A stretch of 64,000 nt of DNA from Planctomycetota bacterium (GTDB lineage: Bacteria > Planctomycetota > UBA1135 > JADKAF01). The position numbers and the translations under genes were made by a program. Location: the NCBI GenBank assembly GCA_016719295.1, contig JADKAF010000001.1, forward strand, positions 1,364,001-1,428,000, given 5' to 3'. Shown piece after piece: positions 27,397 through 35,415 of the stretch (within the stretch, counting starts at the first letter, position 1; the number at the start of each line of letters is the position of its first letter). A model generated the notes under the pieces. The model had not been told where the DNA came from, searched no databases, and saw only the letters and a program-made list of their open reading frames with translations.

Positions 27397-29175
27397 TCAA
27401 GACCTCGCCTTGTCGGCGCCCTTGCCGCGCGCAGCGCCGCTTGCGCTCTTCTTCTTCGCGCGCGGCGCGCTGCCGCGCGGCGTCTCGCGGTAGAGGAGCA
27501 GCATCTCGCGCGCCTGCGTGCGCGCGGCCTCGTCGACGGCGTCGCCGGCGATCATCTCCGCCAGCTCCTCGACGCGCGCCGCTTCGTCCAAGAGATCGAT
27601 CTGCGAGAAGGTGCGCCCGTCGCGCACGACCTTCGAGACGCGGAAGTGATGCTGCGCCGCCGCCGCCACGACGGGCAGATGCGTGATGCAGATCACCTGA
27701 TGCTCCGCCGCCGCGCGCTCGAGCCGCTCGCCCACCACGCGCCCCAAGCGCGCGCCGATCTCCGCGTCGATCTCGTCGAAGAAGAGCGTGGGATAGGCAT
27801 CCACCTCCGAGAGCACGCCCTTCAGCGCGAGCATGGTCCGCGCCATCTCGCCACCGGACGCGACCTCGGAGAGAGCGCGCGCGGGCTCGCCGGGATTCGC
27901 GGCGAAGCGGAACTCGACGCGATCGAGGCCGTGAGGTCCGAGCTCGTCCGGTCGATCGTCGTCGAGCGGCAGCACGGCGACCTCGAAGCGCGCTTCCTTC
28001 AAGCCGAGCTCGCCCAGCGGCTCCAGCACCGCGGAGGCGAGCTTCGCGGCGGCGCGGTGGCGCTTCGCGGAGAGCTCGCGAGCGTGTGCGAGCAGGGCCG
28101 CGCGACGGCGCTCGAGCTCGGCGCAGCGCTTCGGGAACTCCTCCTCGGCGCTCGCGGCTCCGTCGAGCTCGGCCTCGAGCTCCGCGGCGAGCGCGAGCAG
28201 CCCCTGCTCGTCGCGATCGTGGCGCGCCATCAAGCGCTCGAGCTGCACGAGGCGCGCCTCGATCTCCTCCAGGCTCGCGCCTTCGCGCGCGCCGTCCTCG
28301 AGCAGATCGCGAAGCGCCGGAACGCACTCCTCGAGATGGAGCCGCGCCTGCTCGATGTGCTCCAGCGCGCCGTCGAGCTTGCCGCGCACCTGCGCCAGAC
28401 CTTCGAGCGAGCGCTGGATGCGGCCGAGCTCCGAGAGCACGTCGCCCTCGCCCTCGACCAGGCGATCGATCGCGCCCCCGACGCACTCCAAGATGCGCTC
28501 GCGATGCAAGCGCAGCGCGCGCTCCTCCCGCAGCGCTTCGCGCTCGCCCGGCCGAGGCGCGAGATCGCGGATCTCCTGCAGGTGGAAGCGGCAGAGATCC
28601 TCTCGGTCGCGCTGCGCCCGCAGCGCCGCGCGATCGCTCTCGATCTCGCGCTCCCGCGCCAAGAGCTCCCCGCGCTCGGCCGTCACGACGCCGCGCTCGT
28701 CGCGCAGGCCGGCGAACGCATCGAGGAGCTCGAGCTGCACGCCAGGGCGGAGCAAGCTCTGGTTCTCCCGTTGGCCGTGCACATCGATCAACAGCCCGGC
28801 GATCGCCGCCACGCCCTCGCGCGAGACGAAGCGGTTGTTCACGTAGGAGCGCGAACGTCCCCCCGCGTCGAGCACGCGGGTCAGCGCGAGCAGCCCATCC
28901 TCGGGCACGCCGCCGAGGATCTCCTCGACCGCTTCGCAAACGCGCGCCCCGCGCGCATCGCGCGGCACCGCGAAGACGCCTTCGATCCAGGCCTCCTTCG
29001 CGCCCGCGCGGATCCAATCCGGCTGGATGCGGCCGCCGAGCAGAACCTGGATCGAGCGCGCCAGCAAGGATTTGCCAGCGCCCGTCGGGCCGGTCACCGC
29101 GTTCAGGCCTTCGCCCCACGCGATGCGCGCCGACTCGACGACGGCGAGTCCTTGGATGTTGAGCTCGATCAGCAT
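27397..29175 (-). CDS. recN: DNA repair protein RecN
   Basis: 592 residues, slightly longer than typical RecN (550-570). Walker A is GPTGAGKS (29-36); the ABC signature appears as EVASGGEMARTMLALK and Walker B as LFFDEIDAEIG, with coiled-coil arms between. RecN is an SMC-like ATPase recruited to double-strand breaks. The C-terminus has an extra Lys/Ala-rich tail (RAKKKSASGAARGKGADK). It is the first gene of the unit recN-manA-pseudouridine synthase. Confidence 0.96.
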   Translation of the reverse strand: MLIELNIQGLAVVESARIAWGEGLNAVTGPTGAGKSLLARSIQVLLGGRIQPDWIRAGAKEAWIEGVFAVPRDARGARVCEAVEEILGGVPEDGLLALTRVLDAGGRSRSYVNNRFVSREGVAAIAGLLIDVHGQRENQSLLRPGVQLELLDAFAGLRDERGVVTAERGELLAREREIESDRAALRAQRDREDLCRFHLQEIRDLAPRPGEREALREERALRLHRERILECVGGAIDRLVEGEGDVLSELGRIQRSLEGLAQVRGKLDGALEHIEQARLHLEECVPALRDLLEDGAREGASLEEIEARLVQLERLMARHDRDEQGLLALAAELEAELDGAASAEEEFPKRCAELERRRAALLAHARELSAKRHRAAAKLASAVLEPLGELGLKEARFEVAVLPLDDDRPDELGPHGLDRVEFRFAANPGEPARALSEVASGGEMARTMLALKGVLSEVDAYPTLFFDEIDAEIGARLGRVVGERLERAAAEHQVICITHLPVVAAAAQHHFRVSKVVRDGRTFSQIDLLDEAARVEELAEMIAGDAVDEAARTQAREMLLLYRETPRGSAPRAKKKSASGAARGKGADKARS

Positions 29176-29285
29176 GGGTCGGAGTTCGCGGCAGGTGCGC
29201 AGTGCAGCATGTTGAAGCGCGCGAGCGCGACCTGCAACGACGCTCCGCGAGAGGTGCTCCGCACGGGCGGCCTTCGAAACGCGGA

Positions 29286-29318
29286 GAGGACGAGCGAGCC
29301 CGCAGCTCGCTCGTCCTC
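29286..29318 (-). terminator. Hairpin downstream of the HTH gene
   Basis: GAGGACGAGCGAGC (29286-29299) pairs perfectly over 14 bp with 29305-29318 across a CCGCA loop. It lies 78 bases past the stop of the HTH gene (minus) and 111 bases before recN. There is no clear U tract, so termination by this hairpin alone is uncertain. Confidence 0.55.
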
Positions 29319-29395
29319 CTCGGATGATCTACCGACGCGAGGCGAGGCCACCGGTCACGCGCTGGGCGCCGGCGCCGCGCACCGCGGCGCGCGGC

Positions 29396-29878
29396 TCACT
29401 CGCCGGTGTCGTGCAGGTGCAGGATCGCCTTTCCGTTCTCGTAGGAGAGGCTCAGCAGCATGCCGCGGAGCTCCATGGCGTCGACGACCTTCGACCAGAA
29501 CTGGATGTTGAAATCCTCGCTCATGGGCAGCGCGATCTTCGGCGCTTCCACGGCGAGCTCCTCCTCCACTTCCTCGGCCGGCCGAGCGCGCTTCTTCTCG
29601 GCGGCTTCGACGACGCCACGACGGGCGGCGACGACCACGCGCTTCTGACCACTGGCCGGGGCGCTCATGCTCGTCCGGCTCATGCTGCGGCGAACCTTCA
29701 TGCCGTTATCCTCCATCCAATCGAGGACGGCCGCCCGGCTCACCGAGTCCAGCCCCTCGCGGGTCTTGTAGATGCGAAACGGGAAGCTGCTCGCGCGCTT
29801 CCACTGGTAGATCGCCCCCTTGCTCTTGCCTGTGAGCCGGGCGAATTCCTTCATGTCGATGAGATCTTGGGGCTTCAT
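29396..29878 (-). CDS. Small HTH DNA-binding protein (MerR/excisionase-like)
   Basis: 160 residues from the ATG at 29878, with a strong GGAGGA seven bases upstream. The N-terminal 60 residues (DMKEFARLTGKSKGAIYQWKR, then FPFRIYKT and AVLDWMEDNG) look like a winged HTH of the excisionase/MerR class. A basic linker and acidic segment follow, then a C-terminal domain (FNIQFWSKVVDAMELRGMLLSLSY, KAILHLHDTGE) that I do not recognise. It could be a transcription regulator. A promoter-like site with an overlapping palindrome lies about 270 bases upstream, consistent with self-control. Confidence 0.75.
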   Translation of the reverse strand: MKPQDLIDMKEFARLTGKSKGAIYQWKRASSFPFRIYKTREGLDSVSRAAVLDWMEDNGMKVRRSMSRTSMSAPASGQKRVVVAARRGVVEAAEKKRARPAEEVEEELAVEAPKIALPMSEDFNIQFWSKVVDAMELRGMLLSLSYENGKAILHLHDTGE

Positions 29879-30142
29879 CGCTTCCTCCGTCCGCACGCGT
29901 CGCCACGCCGGAGACGATGGACGAGATCCCGAGGACCCCGGACGAGCGCCGCGGAACGCCGAGCGACCGCGCCGCTCCTACGTCCGAGGCCGATCGTCTT
30001 CGGCCGCGCCGGGCGCACGGGCTGGCAGGCCTCGTACCCCCGGCGAATCCACCTGTTCCTCCACTCCGCTCGGCGGGTCGCGCCGAGCGAGAGCGGTGGC
30101 TTCCACCGCCGGCGGCACCTCACGGCACCGCCTAGATGTTGT

Positions 30143-30171
30143 GGTGTAACGGGCTTACACCCCCGAGTCAA
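30143..30171 (-). promoter_or_regulatory. Promoter-like site with palindrome inside the spacer
   Basis: Read on the minus strand: TTGACT (30166-30171), a 17-base spacer, then TACACC (30143-30148). A perfect 7-bp palindrome GGTGTAA-CGGGC-TTACACC (30143-30161) covers the -10 and most of the spacer. Repressor or MerR-style regulators bind in this position. The surrounding bases are notably more AT-rich than the window average. Confidence 0.45.
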
Positions 30172-30250
30172 TGGGGTATGCAGCCAAAGCTCCCGAGAAA
30201 GATCCGTATCGCGGGCCGGCGTCGGCGCGCCGACGGGGGCCGGAAACGAC

Positions 30251-30276
30251 ACCAGGCGAGCCGTGGCTCGCCTGGT
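30251..30276 (-). terminator. Hairpin downstream of the secreted TPR-like protein
   Basis: ACCAGGCGAGCC (30251-30262) is followed after two bases by its exact reverse complement (30265-30276). It lies 68 bases past the stop of the minus-strand gene ending at 30344; on that strand GTCGTTTCC follows, a poor U tract. Possibly a terminator. Confidence 0.5.
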
Positions 30277-30343
30277 TCGTCGCGTCGCGCAGGAGGCGCG
30301 GATGGATCGAGTTCGCGCCGAGGCGCGCAGCTCGCTCTGCCGC

Positions 30344-31345
30344 TCAGCCCTGGCCGACCGGAGCTCCGTTGCTACCCGCCGGCGGCGTCGCGCCCCCCGC
30401 GGGCACCGGCGTCTCGGCGATCTTCGCCTCGCCTTGCTTCGCGGCGCCCTCTGCGGTGCCGTCCTTGCCGACCTCGGAAGGCGGCGTCTCGCCCGCCGGC
30501 GTCTCGGTCTTCGGCGGCTCGAGGAACTCGGGCGTCTCCTGGACCGGCACGACCTCGGTGGCGCCCTCGGTCGGCGCCGGCGCCGGCGCCGGTTGCTCCT
30601 GGTGCTCCTCGAGCGCCAGGCGATCGCGCTCCTTGCGAGCTTCCTTGCTCTCGGGCTCGAGGCCGAGCACCTGCTCCCACGTCGCGAGCGCGCCGGCCTT
30701 GTCGCCGAGCTTCTCCTGGATCCGCGCCGAGAGCGACAGCGCCTCGATGCGGTGGTGGTTCGGCAGCGGGGACTGCAGCGCGCGCTGCACTTCGCCCTGC
30801 GCGATCGAGTAGTTGCCGCGCTCGGCCTGCGTGCTCGCGTGGTAGAGGTGCCGCAGCGATCCCATGGAGAGCGCCGCTTCTTCCTTCCGCGCGCTCACGA
30901 TCTCGACCCACGGCTTGCCGCGGAAGGTGTCCTGCACCACCACCTCGACGAGGAAGCGATCGAAGCGCTTCGCGTCGGCGAACTGATCGCAGATCGGCGT
31001 CGTGCGGCGCGCGAAGAGCAGCGGATAGCTCTTCAGGTACTCTTCCTTGCGCCAGATCGGCTGGGTGTCGTCCCAGGCCGCGAAGTTCATGTAGTTGTTG
31101 TTCGTGAAGCGTGTGAAGAACGGGTTCTCCAGCTTGCCGAGGTCGCAGAACGCGATCGTGACGCGCACGTTGAGGCCGCGGTAGGCCTCCGGCGACTTCA
31201 GCAGGTCGCTGAGGTTGACCATGCGCGGCAAGGTCAGCGCCTCGAGCAGCGGATCGTTCTTCAGCAGCTCGCGGTACTGCTGGCCTACGGCGGGCGCTGC
31301 CGCCAGCGCGAGTGCGGTGAGCGTGGTGAGTCCGAAGCGTCGCAT
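30344..31345 (-). CDS. Secreted protein with TPR-like segment and Pro/Glu-rich tail
   Basis: 333 residues. A clear signal peptide (MRRFGLTTLTALALAAAPAVGQ) precedes a globular part (about 24-165) with PRMVNLSDLLKSPEAYRGLNVRV, which recalls OB-fold-like periplasmic domains, then a TPR-like stretch (ALSLSARIQEKLGDKAGALATWEQVLGLEP, about 205-235). The last ~90 residues are Pro/Glu/Thr-rich and probably disordered. Function unknown; periplasmic or outer location. It is alone between the HTH region and nagA. Confidence 0.8.
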   Translation of the reverse strand: MRRFGLTTLTALALAAAPAVGQQYRELLKNDPLLEALTLPRMVNLSDLLKSPEAYRGLNVRVTIAFCDLGKLENPFFTRFTNNNYMNFAAWDDTQPIWRKEEYLKSYPLLFARRTTPICDQFADAKRFDRFLVEVVVQDTFRGKPWVEIVSARKEEAALSMGSLRHLYHASTQAERGNYSIAQGEVQRALQSPLPNHHRIEALSLSARIQEKLGDKAGALATWEQVLGLEPESKEARKERDRLALEEHQEQPAPAPAPTEGATEVVPVQETPEFLEPPKTETPAGETPPSEVGKDGTAEGAAKQGEAKIAETPVPAGGATPPAGSNGAPVGQG

Positions 31346-31547
31346 CTCTTCTTCTCCGCGGAATCGCGGGCACGGTCCGCGATCTCCTCTCGCTTCGAGG
31401 CGGGCGCTCCTGCGTCCGTCCCGCGCGGCCGTGCTCCAGACCAGCTATCGAGCGAGCGAGGCCGCGCGCTTGACCTGCATCTCGAGTGCCGCGACGGTGG
31501 AGCCCCACCCGCCGGAGGGTGCGCACCTCCGAAGAGTGCTCTCGGCC

Positions 31548-32711
31548 TCAAGCGCGCGGCATCGCCCGCCCGTCGATCCAGACTCCGTCGAGACCGCCGT
31601 CGTCGGCCAGGAGCAGCGCATCGGCGAGACCTCCCGGCAGGAGGTCCGCGCGCAGCCCGAGCTCGCGCGCCGGCCAGTAGCTCGCCATGCCGATCGCGTC
31701 GTGCAGCTCGAAGCTCCCATCGGCGACGCGCGCGCGGATCATCTCCAGCAAGCAGAGCTTCGCGCCGGCGAGCATGCCTTGCTCCGCCCACATCGCGTCG
31801 GCGCCCTGGCGGATGCGCTTGCCGCCGGCTTCGAACTCCTGGATCGAAGAGCCGGCGGGCCAGAGCGCATCGGAGATCATCACCACGCCGTGCGCGCCGC
31901 GCACGCCGCGCACCCAGCGCAGCACCTCGGGCGCCACGTGCACGCCGTCGCAGATGAGCTCGGGCACGAGATCGGGGATCTCCAGCGCCGCCATCGCGAG
32001 CCCGGGCTCGCGATGATGAACGCCGCGCATCGCATTGAAGAGGTGCGTCACCCCGAGCGGTCCCAAGCGCGCCGCGACTTCCGCTTCGCGGCAGGTGCAG
32101 TCGCTGTGCCCGAGGCTCGGACGCACACCGTGATCGAGCAGCAGGCGCAGCAGCTCGTGCGCGCCGGCGAGCTCGGGCGCAAGAGTGATGCGCCGGACGA
32201 CGCCGGGGTGCTCGCGCAGCCACGCGCGCACCTCGGTGAGATCGGGCTCGCGCAGACACTCGGGCTCGAGCGCGCCCGCGCGCTTGCGGCTCACGAACGG
32301 GCCCTCGAGATGCAAGCCCTCGATGCGCGCGCCGCGCGGTCCTTCGCCGCGCTGCTCGCGCAGCAGCTCGTCGTACGCCGCGATCAGGGCGCGCAGACGC
32401 TCCGGCGGCGAGGGATAGAGCGTAGCTAGGAAGCGCGTGGTCCCCACCTCCGCGAGCGCTGAGGCGGCAGCGCGCGCCGCGCTCGGTCCGCCGCTCGTCA
32501 CGTCGTGACCGCCGTAGCCGTGCAGATGCACGTCGACGAGCCCCGGCACGAGCTTGCGACCGCGGCCCTCGACGACCTCGCGAGCGACGCAGGAGCCCGA
32601 GAGATCGGCGCCGCGCGCCAGCACGCCGAGCCCGCTCAGCGCGACGTCGGTGCGTTCCCAGCCCTTCGGGCTCCAGGCCTCGACGTCGAGGAAGAGCACT
32701 TCAGCCCGCAT
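31548..32711 (-). CDS. nagA: N-acetylglucosamine-6-phosphate deacetylase
   Basis: 387 residues from the ATG at 32711, overlapping the rsmD stop by 11 bases. Amidohydrolase motifs of NagA are present: PGLVDVHLHGYGGHDV (HxH-type site), EGLHLEGPF with the metal Glu, LGHSDCT, THLFNAMRGVHHREPG and the catalytic Asp in VMISDAL. It removes the acetyl group in amino-sugar catabolism and cell-wall recycling, in the cytoplasm. The N-terminal 40 residues are more divergent than in typical NagA. No nagB or transporter is adjacent. Confidence 0.93.
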   Translation of the reverse strand: MRAEVLFLDVEAWSPKGWERTDVALSGLGVLARGADLSGSCVAREVVEGRGRKLVPGLVDVHLHGYGGHDVTSGGPSAARAAASALAEVGTTRFLATLYPSPPERLRALIAAYDELLREQRGEGPRGARIEGLHLEGPFVSRKRAGALEPECLREPDLTEVRAWLREHPGVVRRITLAPELAGAHELLRLLLDHGVRPSLGHSDCTCREAEVAARLGPLGVTHLFNAMRGVHHREPGLAMAALEIPDLVPELICDGVHVAPEVLRWVRGVRGAHGVVMISDALWPAGSSIQEFEAGGKRIRQGADAMWAEQGMLAGAKLCLLEMIRARVADGSFELHDAIGMASYWPARELGLRADLLPGGLADALLLADDGGLDGVWIDGRAMPRA

Positions 32712-33306
32712 CACCACCACCTTCCTCCATGCGCGCGGCGGGATCCGGCGCCTCGAAGAGCGCGATCTCGGTCGTGCCCCACGCGCGCTGATCGCAGGCG
32801 CCGATGGCGCCGAGCTCGGTCGCATCGAGAAGGTCGCGCGGATAGTGGAACACGAGCAAGCCAGCCGCCGCGACGCGCTCGGCGAAGAGCCTGCGCGCCA
32901 GATCGAGGGTGGCCCGGCGCCGCAGCGGCTCGCGCAGCTCGGCGTAGGGCGGGTCGAGGAAGACGAGCTCGTAGCGCTCCTCGGGCGGGCGCAGGAGCTG
33001 GTCCTCGACGCGCCCCTTCACGACGCGCGAGCGCTCACCGAATCCGAGCGCGGCGATGTTCTCGAGCAGGCACTCGAGCGCGCTGCGGTCGCGCTCGACG
33101 AACACGCAGGAAGCGGCGTCGCGGGAGAGGGCTTCGAGCCCGATGCTGCCCGTCCCCGCATAGAGGTCGAGCACGCGTGCGCCCTCGACTCGGTCGCCGA
33201 GGATGGAGAAAAGTGCCTCCCGCACCCGATCCAAGAGGGGGCGAGTGCGCTCTCCGGGCGGGGAAGCGAGCTTCCGGCCACGGGCCGAACCGGCGATGAT
33301 CCGCAT
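32701..33306 (-). CDS. rsmD: 16S rRNA (guanine-966-N2)-methyltransferase
   Basis: 201 residues from MRIIAGSARGRKL, the standard RsmD beginning; the frame upstream of 33306 is not protein-like. Motifs: RPLLDRVREALFSIL, SAM-binding DLYAGTGSIGLEALSR and the catalytic DPPY (LVFLDPPY). It methylates G966 of 16S rRNA. It is coupled to nagA downstream and divergent from the FHA-VWA gene, with 150 bases between the two starts. Confidence 0.95.
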   Translation of the reverse strand: MRIIAGSARGRKLASPPGERTRPLLDRVREALFSILGDRVEGARVLDLYAGTGSIGLEALSRDAASCVFVERDRSALECLLENIAALGFGERSRVVKGRVEDQLLRPPEERYELVFLDPPYAELREPLRRRATLDLARRLFAERVAAAGLLVFHYPRDLLDATELGAIGACDQRAWGTTEIALFEAPDPAARMEEGGGDAG

Positions 33307-33456
33307 GCTGCAGCGGGCGCTCGGGCAACGGCCCGGCGCACCACTCCCAGTAGAACACGCCCGCGCGGCGCGGCCAATTTGTGAGGAGCGGCGGCCGCCC
33401 CTGGACGTAAGGGCCATAGTGGCGCGGCCTTTGCCGCCTCCTCCGTACCATCGTCG

Positions 33457-35328
33457 ATGTCGCAACGCACCCACGAGCCGGCCGGGAACTCCGCACTGAG
33501 CTTCCGCCTGCTCGTCGGCAGCCGGGAGGCCCCGCTCGCGATGCCCTTGCCCTTGGGCCGGGTCGTGACGGTGGGCAGCGATCCCAGCTGCGAGCTGCGC
33601 TTCGCCCACCCGACACTGGCCGCGCGCCACGCGCAGATCGAAGCGCGCCTCGACGCCATCGCGGTGCGCGACCTCGAGGGCAGCAGCGGCACTTGGGTGG
33701 CCGAGCGGAAGGTCGGCCATCCGCGCCTCGCCTACGCCGGAGACCGCTTGCGCTTCGGCGCGGTCGAAGCGCTGCTCGTGGGCGTGCCGCTCGCCGAGGA
33801 CGCGCAACGCTCGAAGGCGCTGGCCTCGCTGCTGCACCCCGACATCTGGAGCATCAGCGTCCCGCGCTTAGCCGAGATCGAGTCGGCGGAGTTCGCCGAG
33901 GTCCTGGCGGCCGAGCTCCGCAAAGCGCCCTGGCTGGCGATCTCGCTCGCCGCGCACGGTCTCCTCTTCCTCTTCGCCTGGCTGGCGCTCGCCTTGCCGG
34001 AGCGGACGGTACCGGAGCCGCCGCAGCCGCTGCGCTTCAGCTCCTCACCGATCGACGAGGCGCACGACGGCGTCGACGAGCTGGTCACCGAGGAGCAGAT
34101 CGAGGCGGAAGCGCCGCAAGAGAGCGCGAGCGAGGAGCCCCCGAGCGAGTCGAGCGCCGAGCCTCCCGAGGAGGAGCTCCTGGTCGAGGAGCCGTCGAGC
34201 GGCGGCTACGACGCTCCCGGCGTGGGCCGCTCGCCGGTCGGCGAGTTCGGCGAGCCACGCCTCGGGCCCGGCAATCGGCGCGGACGCGGGCGCGACCGCG
34301 GCCTCGAAGGCCTGCTCGGCGACGAGAAGCTGCGCGGCACGCTGCGCTCGATGCGCCAGAACGGGCTCGAGGTCGTGATGGTCTTCGACTCGACCGGCAG
34401 CATGGGCGGGATCCTCGACCAAGCGAAGCAGCGCATGGACGAGATGATCTCGGTGCTGGAGATCCTCGTCCCCGGCGTGCGCGTGGGGCTCGTCACCTAC
34501 CGCGACCGAGGTAAGGAGGAGTACACGACGCGCGAGTGCCCGCTCACGCGGAGCCGCTATCGCCTTCGGGACTTCATCGAGGGCGTCAGCGCGGGCGGAG
34601 GCGATGACATCCCCGAAGCAGTGCTCGATGGCCTCGATGCCGCGTTCCGCAAGATGGATTGGTCGAGCTCCGCGTTTCGATTCGTGGCCGTGATCGGCGA
34701 CGCTCCGCCCCACGAGCGCGATCGCCCGAAGGTGAAGAACATCGTGCGCCGCTTCGCGCGCGAGCACGGCATGACCTCGATGGTCTCCTCGATCTACACC
34801 GGCGGCGGCTTCGCGCGCGACGAGGAGGCGATCGAGTCCTTCCGCGAGATCGCCGCCGAGGGCGGCGGCGTCTTCGTAGAGCTCGCGCAGCAGGAGCGCG
34901 TGCTGCGCGAGATCGTCGCCCTGGTGTTCGGCCGCCAGTTCGAGAACGGCCTCGCCGATCTCTATCGCCACGTGGAAGCTCTGCAGCGCCTCGGCGACGA
35001 CGAGCGCCGCTGGATCCAGGACCTCGATATCTCCGCGATGATCGAGCGCGGCCTGGTACCCACGCGCCAACGCGCGATCGCGCCGGAAGTCGTCGACTCT
35101 CTGATCGGGATGGGCCGCAGCAGCGTGAAGCGCCGCGAGGTCATCGAGACGACGATCCAGCTGCTGCACGGCAGCGAGCTATCCGAGGAGACGCTTTGGG
35201 CCGCGCGCTGGATCCTGCGGCGCATCAGCGACGGGGAGATCGACTTCGATCCGAACGCGCCGACCTCTCGCCGCATCCAGGAGCTGAAGCGCCTGCGTCC
35301 TCGCGCGCTGGAATCGGGCGGTCGCTGA
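33457..35328 (+). CDS. FHA - transmembrane - VWA protein
   Basis: 623 residues. FHA domain at about 32-105 with GSDPSCELRF (40-49), the RHAQIE element and SSGTWV (76-81); one membrane helix at 159-180 (WLAISLAAHGLLFLFAWLALAL); an acidic Glu/Pro/Ser linker to about 250; then a VWA domain starting VVMVFDSTGSMGG (MIDAS Asp311, Ser/Thr313-315) to about 480; and a helical end. The FHA part would read phosphothreonine in the cytoplasm while the VWA part, beyond the membrane, binds a partner via a metal ion. It lies upstream of the Lon-like protease and CHAD genes on the same strand. Confidence 0.9.
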   Translation: MSQRTHEPAGNSALSFRLLVGSREAPLAMPLPLGRVVTVGSDPSCELRFAHPTLAARHAQIEARLDAIAVRDLEGSSGTWVAERKVGHPRLAYAGDRLRFGAVEALLVGVPLAEDAQRSKALASLLHPDIWSISVPRLAEIESAEFAEVLAAELRKAPWLAISLAAHGLLFLFAWLALALPERTVPEPPQPLRFSSSPIDEAHDGVDELVTEEQIEAEAPQESASEEPPSESSAEPPEEELLVEEPSSGGYDAPGVGRSPVGEFGEPRLGPGNRRGRGRDRGLEGLLGDEKLRGTLRSMRQNGLEVVMVFDSTGSMGGILDQAKQRMDEMISVLEILVPGVRVGLVTYRDRGKEEYTTRECPLTRSRYRLRDFIEGVSAGGGDDIPEAVLDGLDAAFRKMDWSSSAFRFVAVIGDAPPHERDRPKVKNIVRRFAREHGMTSMVSSIYTGGGFARDEEAIESFREIAAEGGGVFVELAQQERVLREIVALVFGRQFENGLADLYRHVEALQRLGDDERRWIQDLDISAMIERGLVPTRQRAIAPEVVDSLIGMGRSSVKRREVIETTIQLLHGSELSEETLWAARWILRRISDGEIDFDPNAPTSRRIQELKRLRPRALESGGR

Positions 35329-35415
35329 GCGGAGTCGAGCTCCTCGAGCGTGGAGATTGCAGCAGGGGCTCCACGAGCCTACGGTACGCGCACCGCTCGC
35401 GAACCCGAGGTCCAG

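Larger units (their letters stand above)
29879..30343. other. Long intergenic region upstream of the HTH gene
   Basis: This 465-base stretch has no convincing gene. It contains the promoter/operator candidate at 30143-30171, a perfect 12-bp hairpin at 30251-30276 and otherwise GC-rich sequence. If transcription starts near 30136 the HTH gene has a leader of about 250 bases, room for leader control; I see no known riboswitch consensus. Confidence 0.5.
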
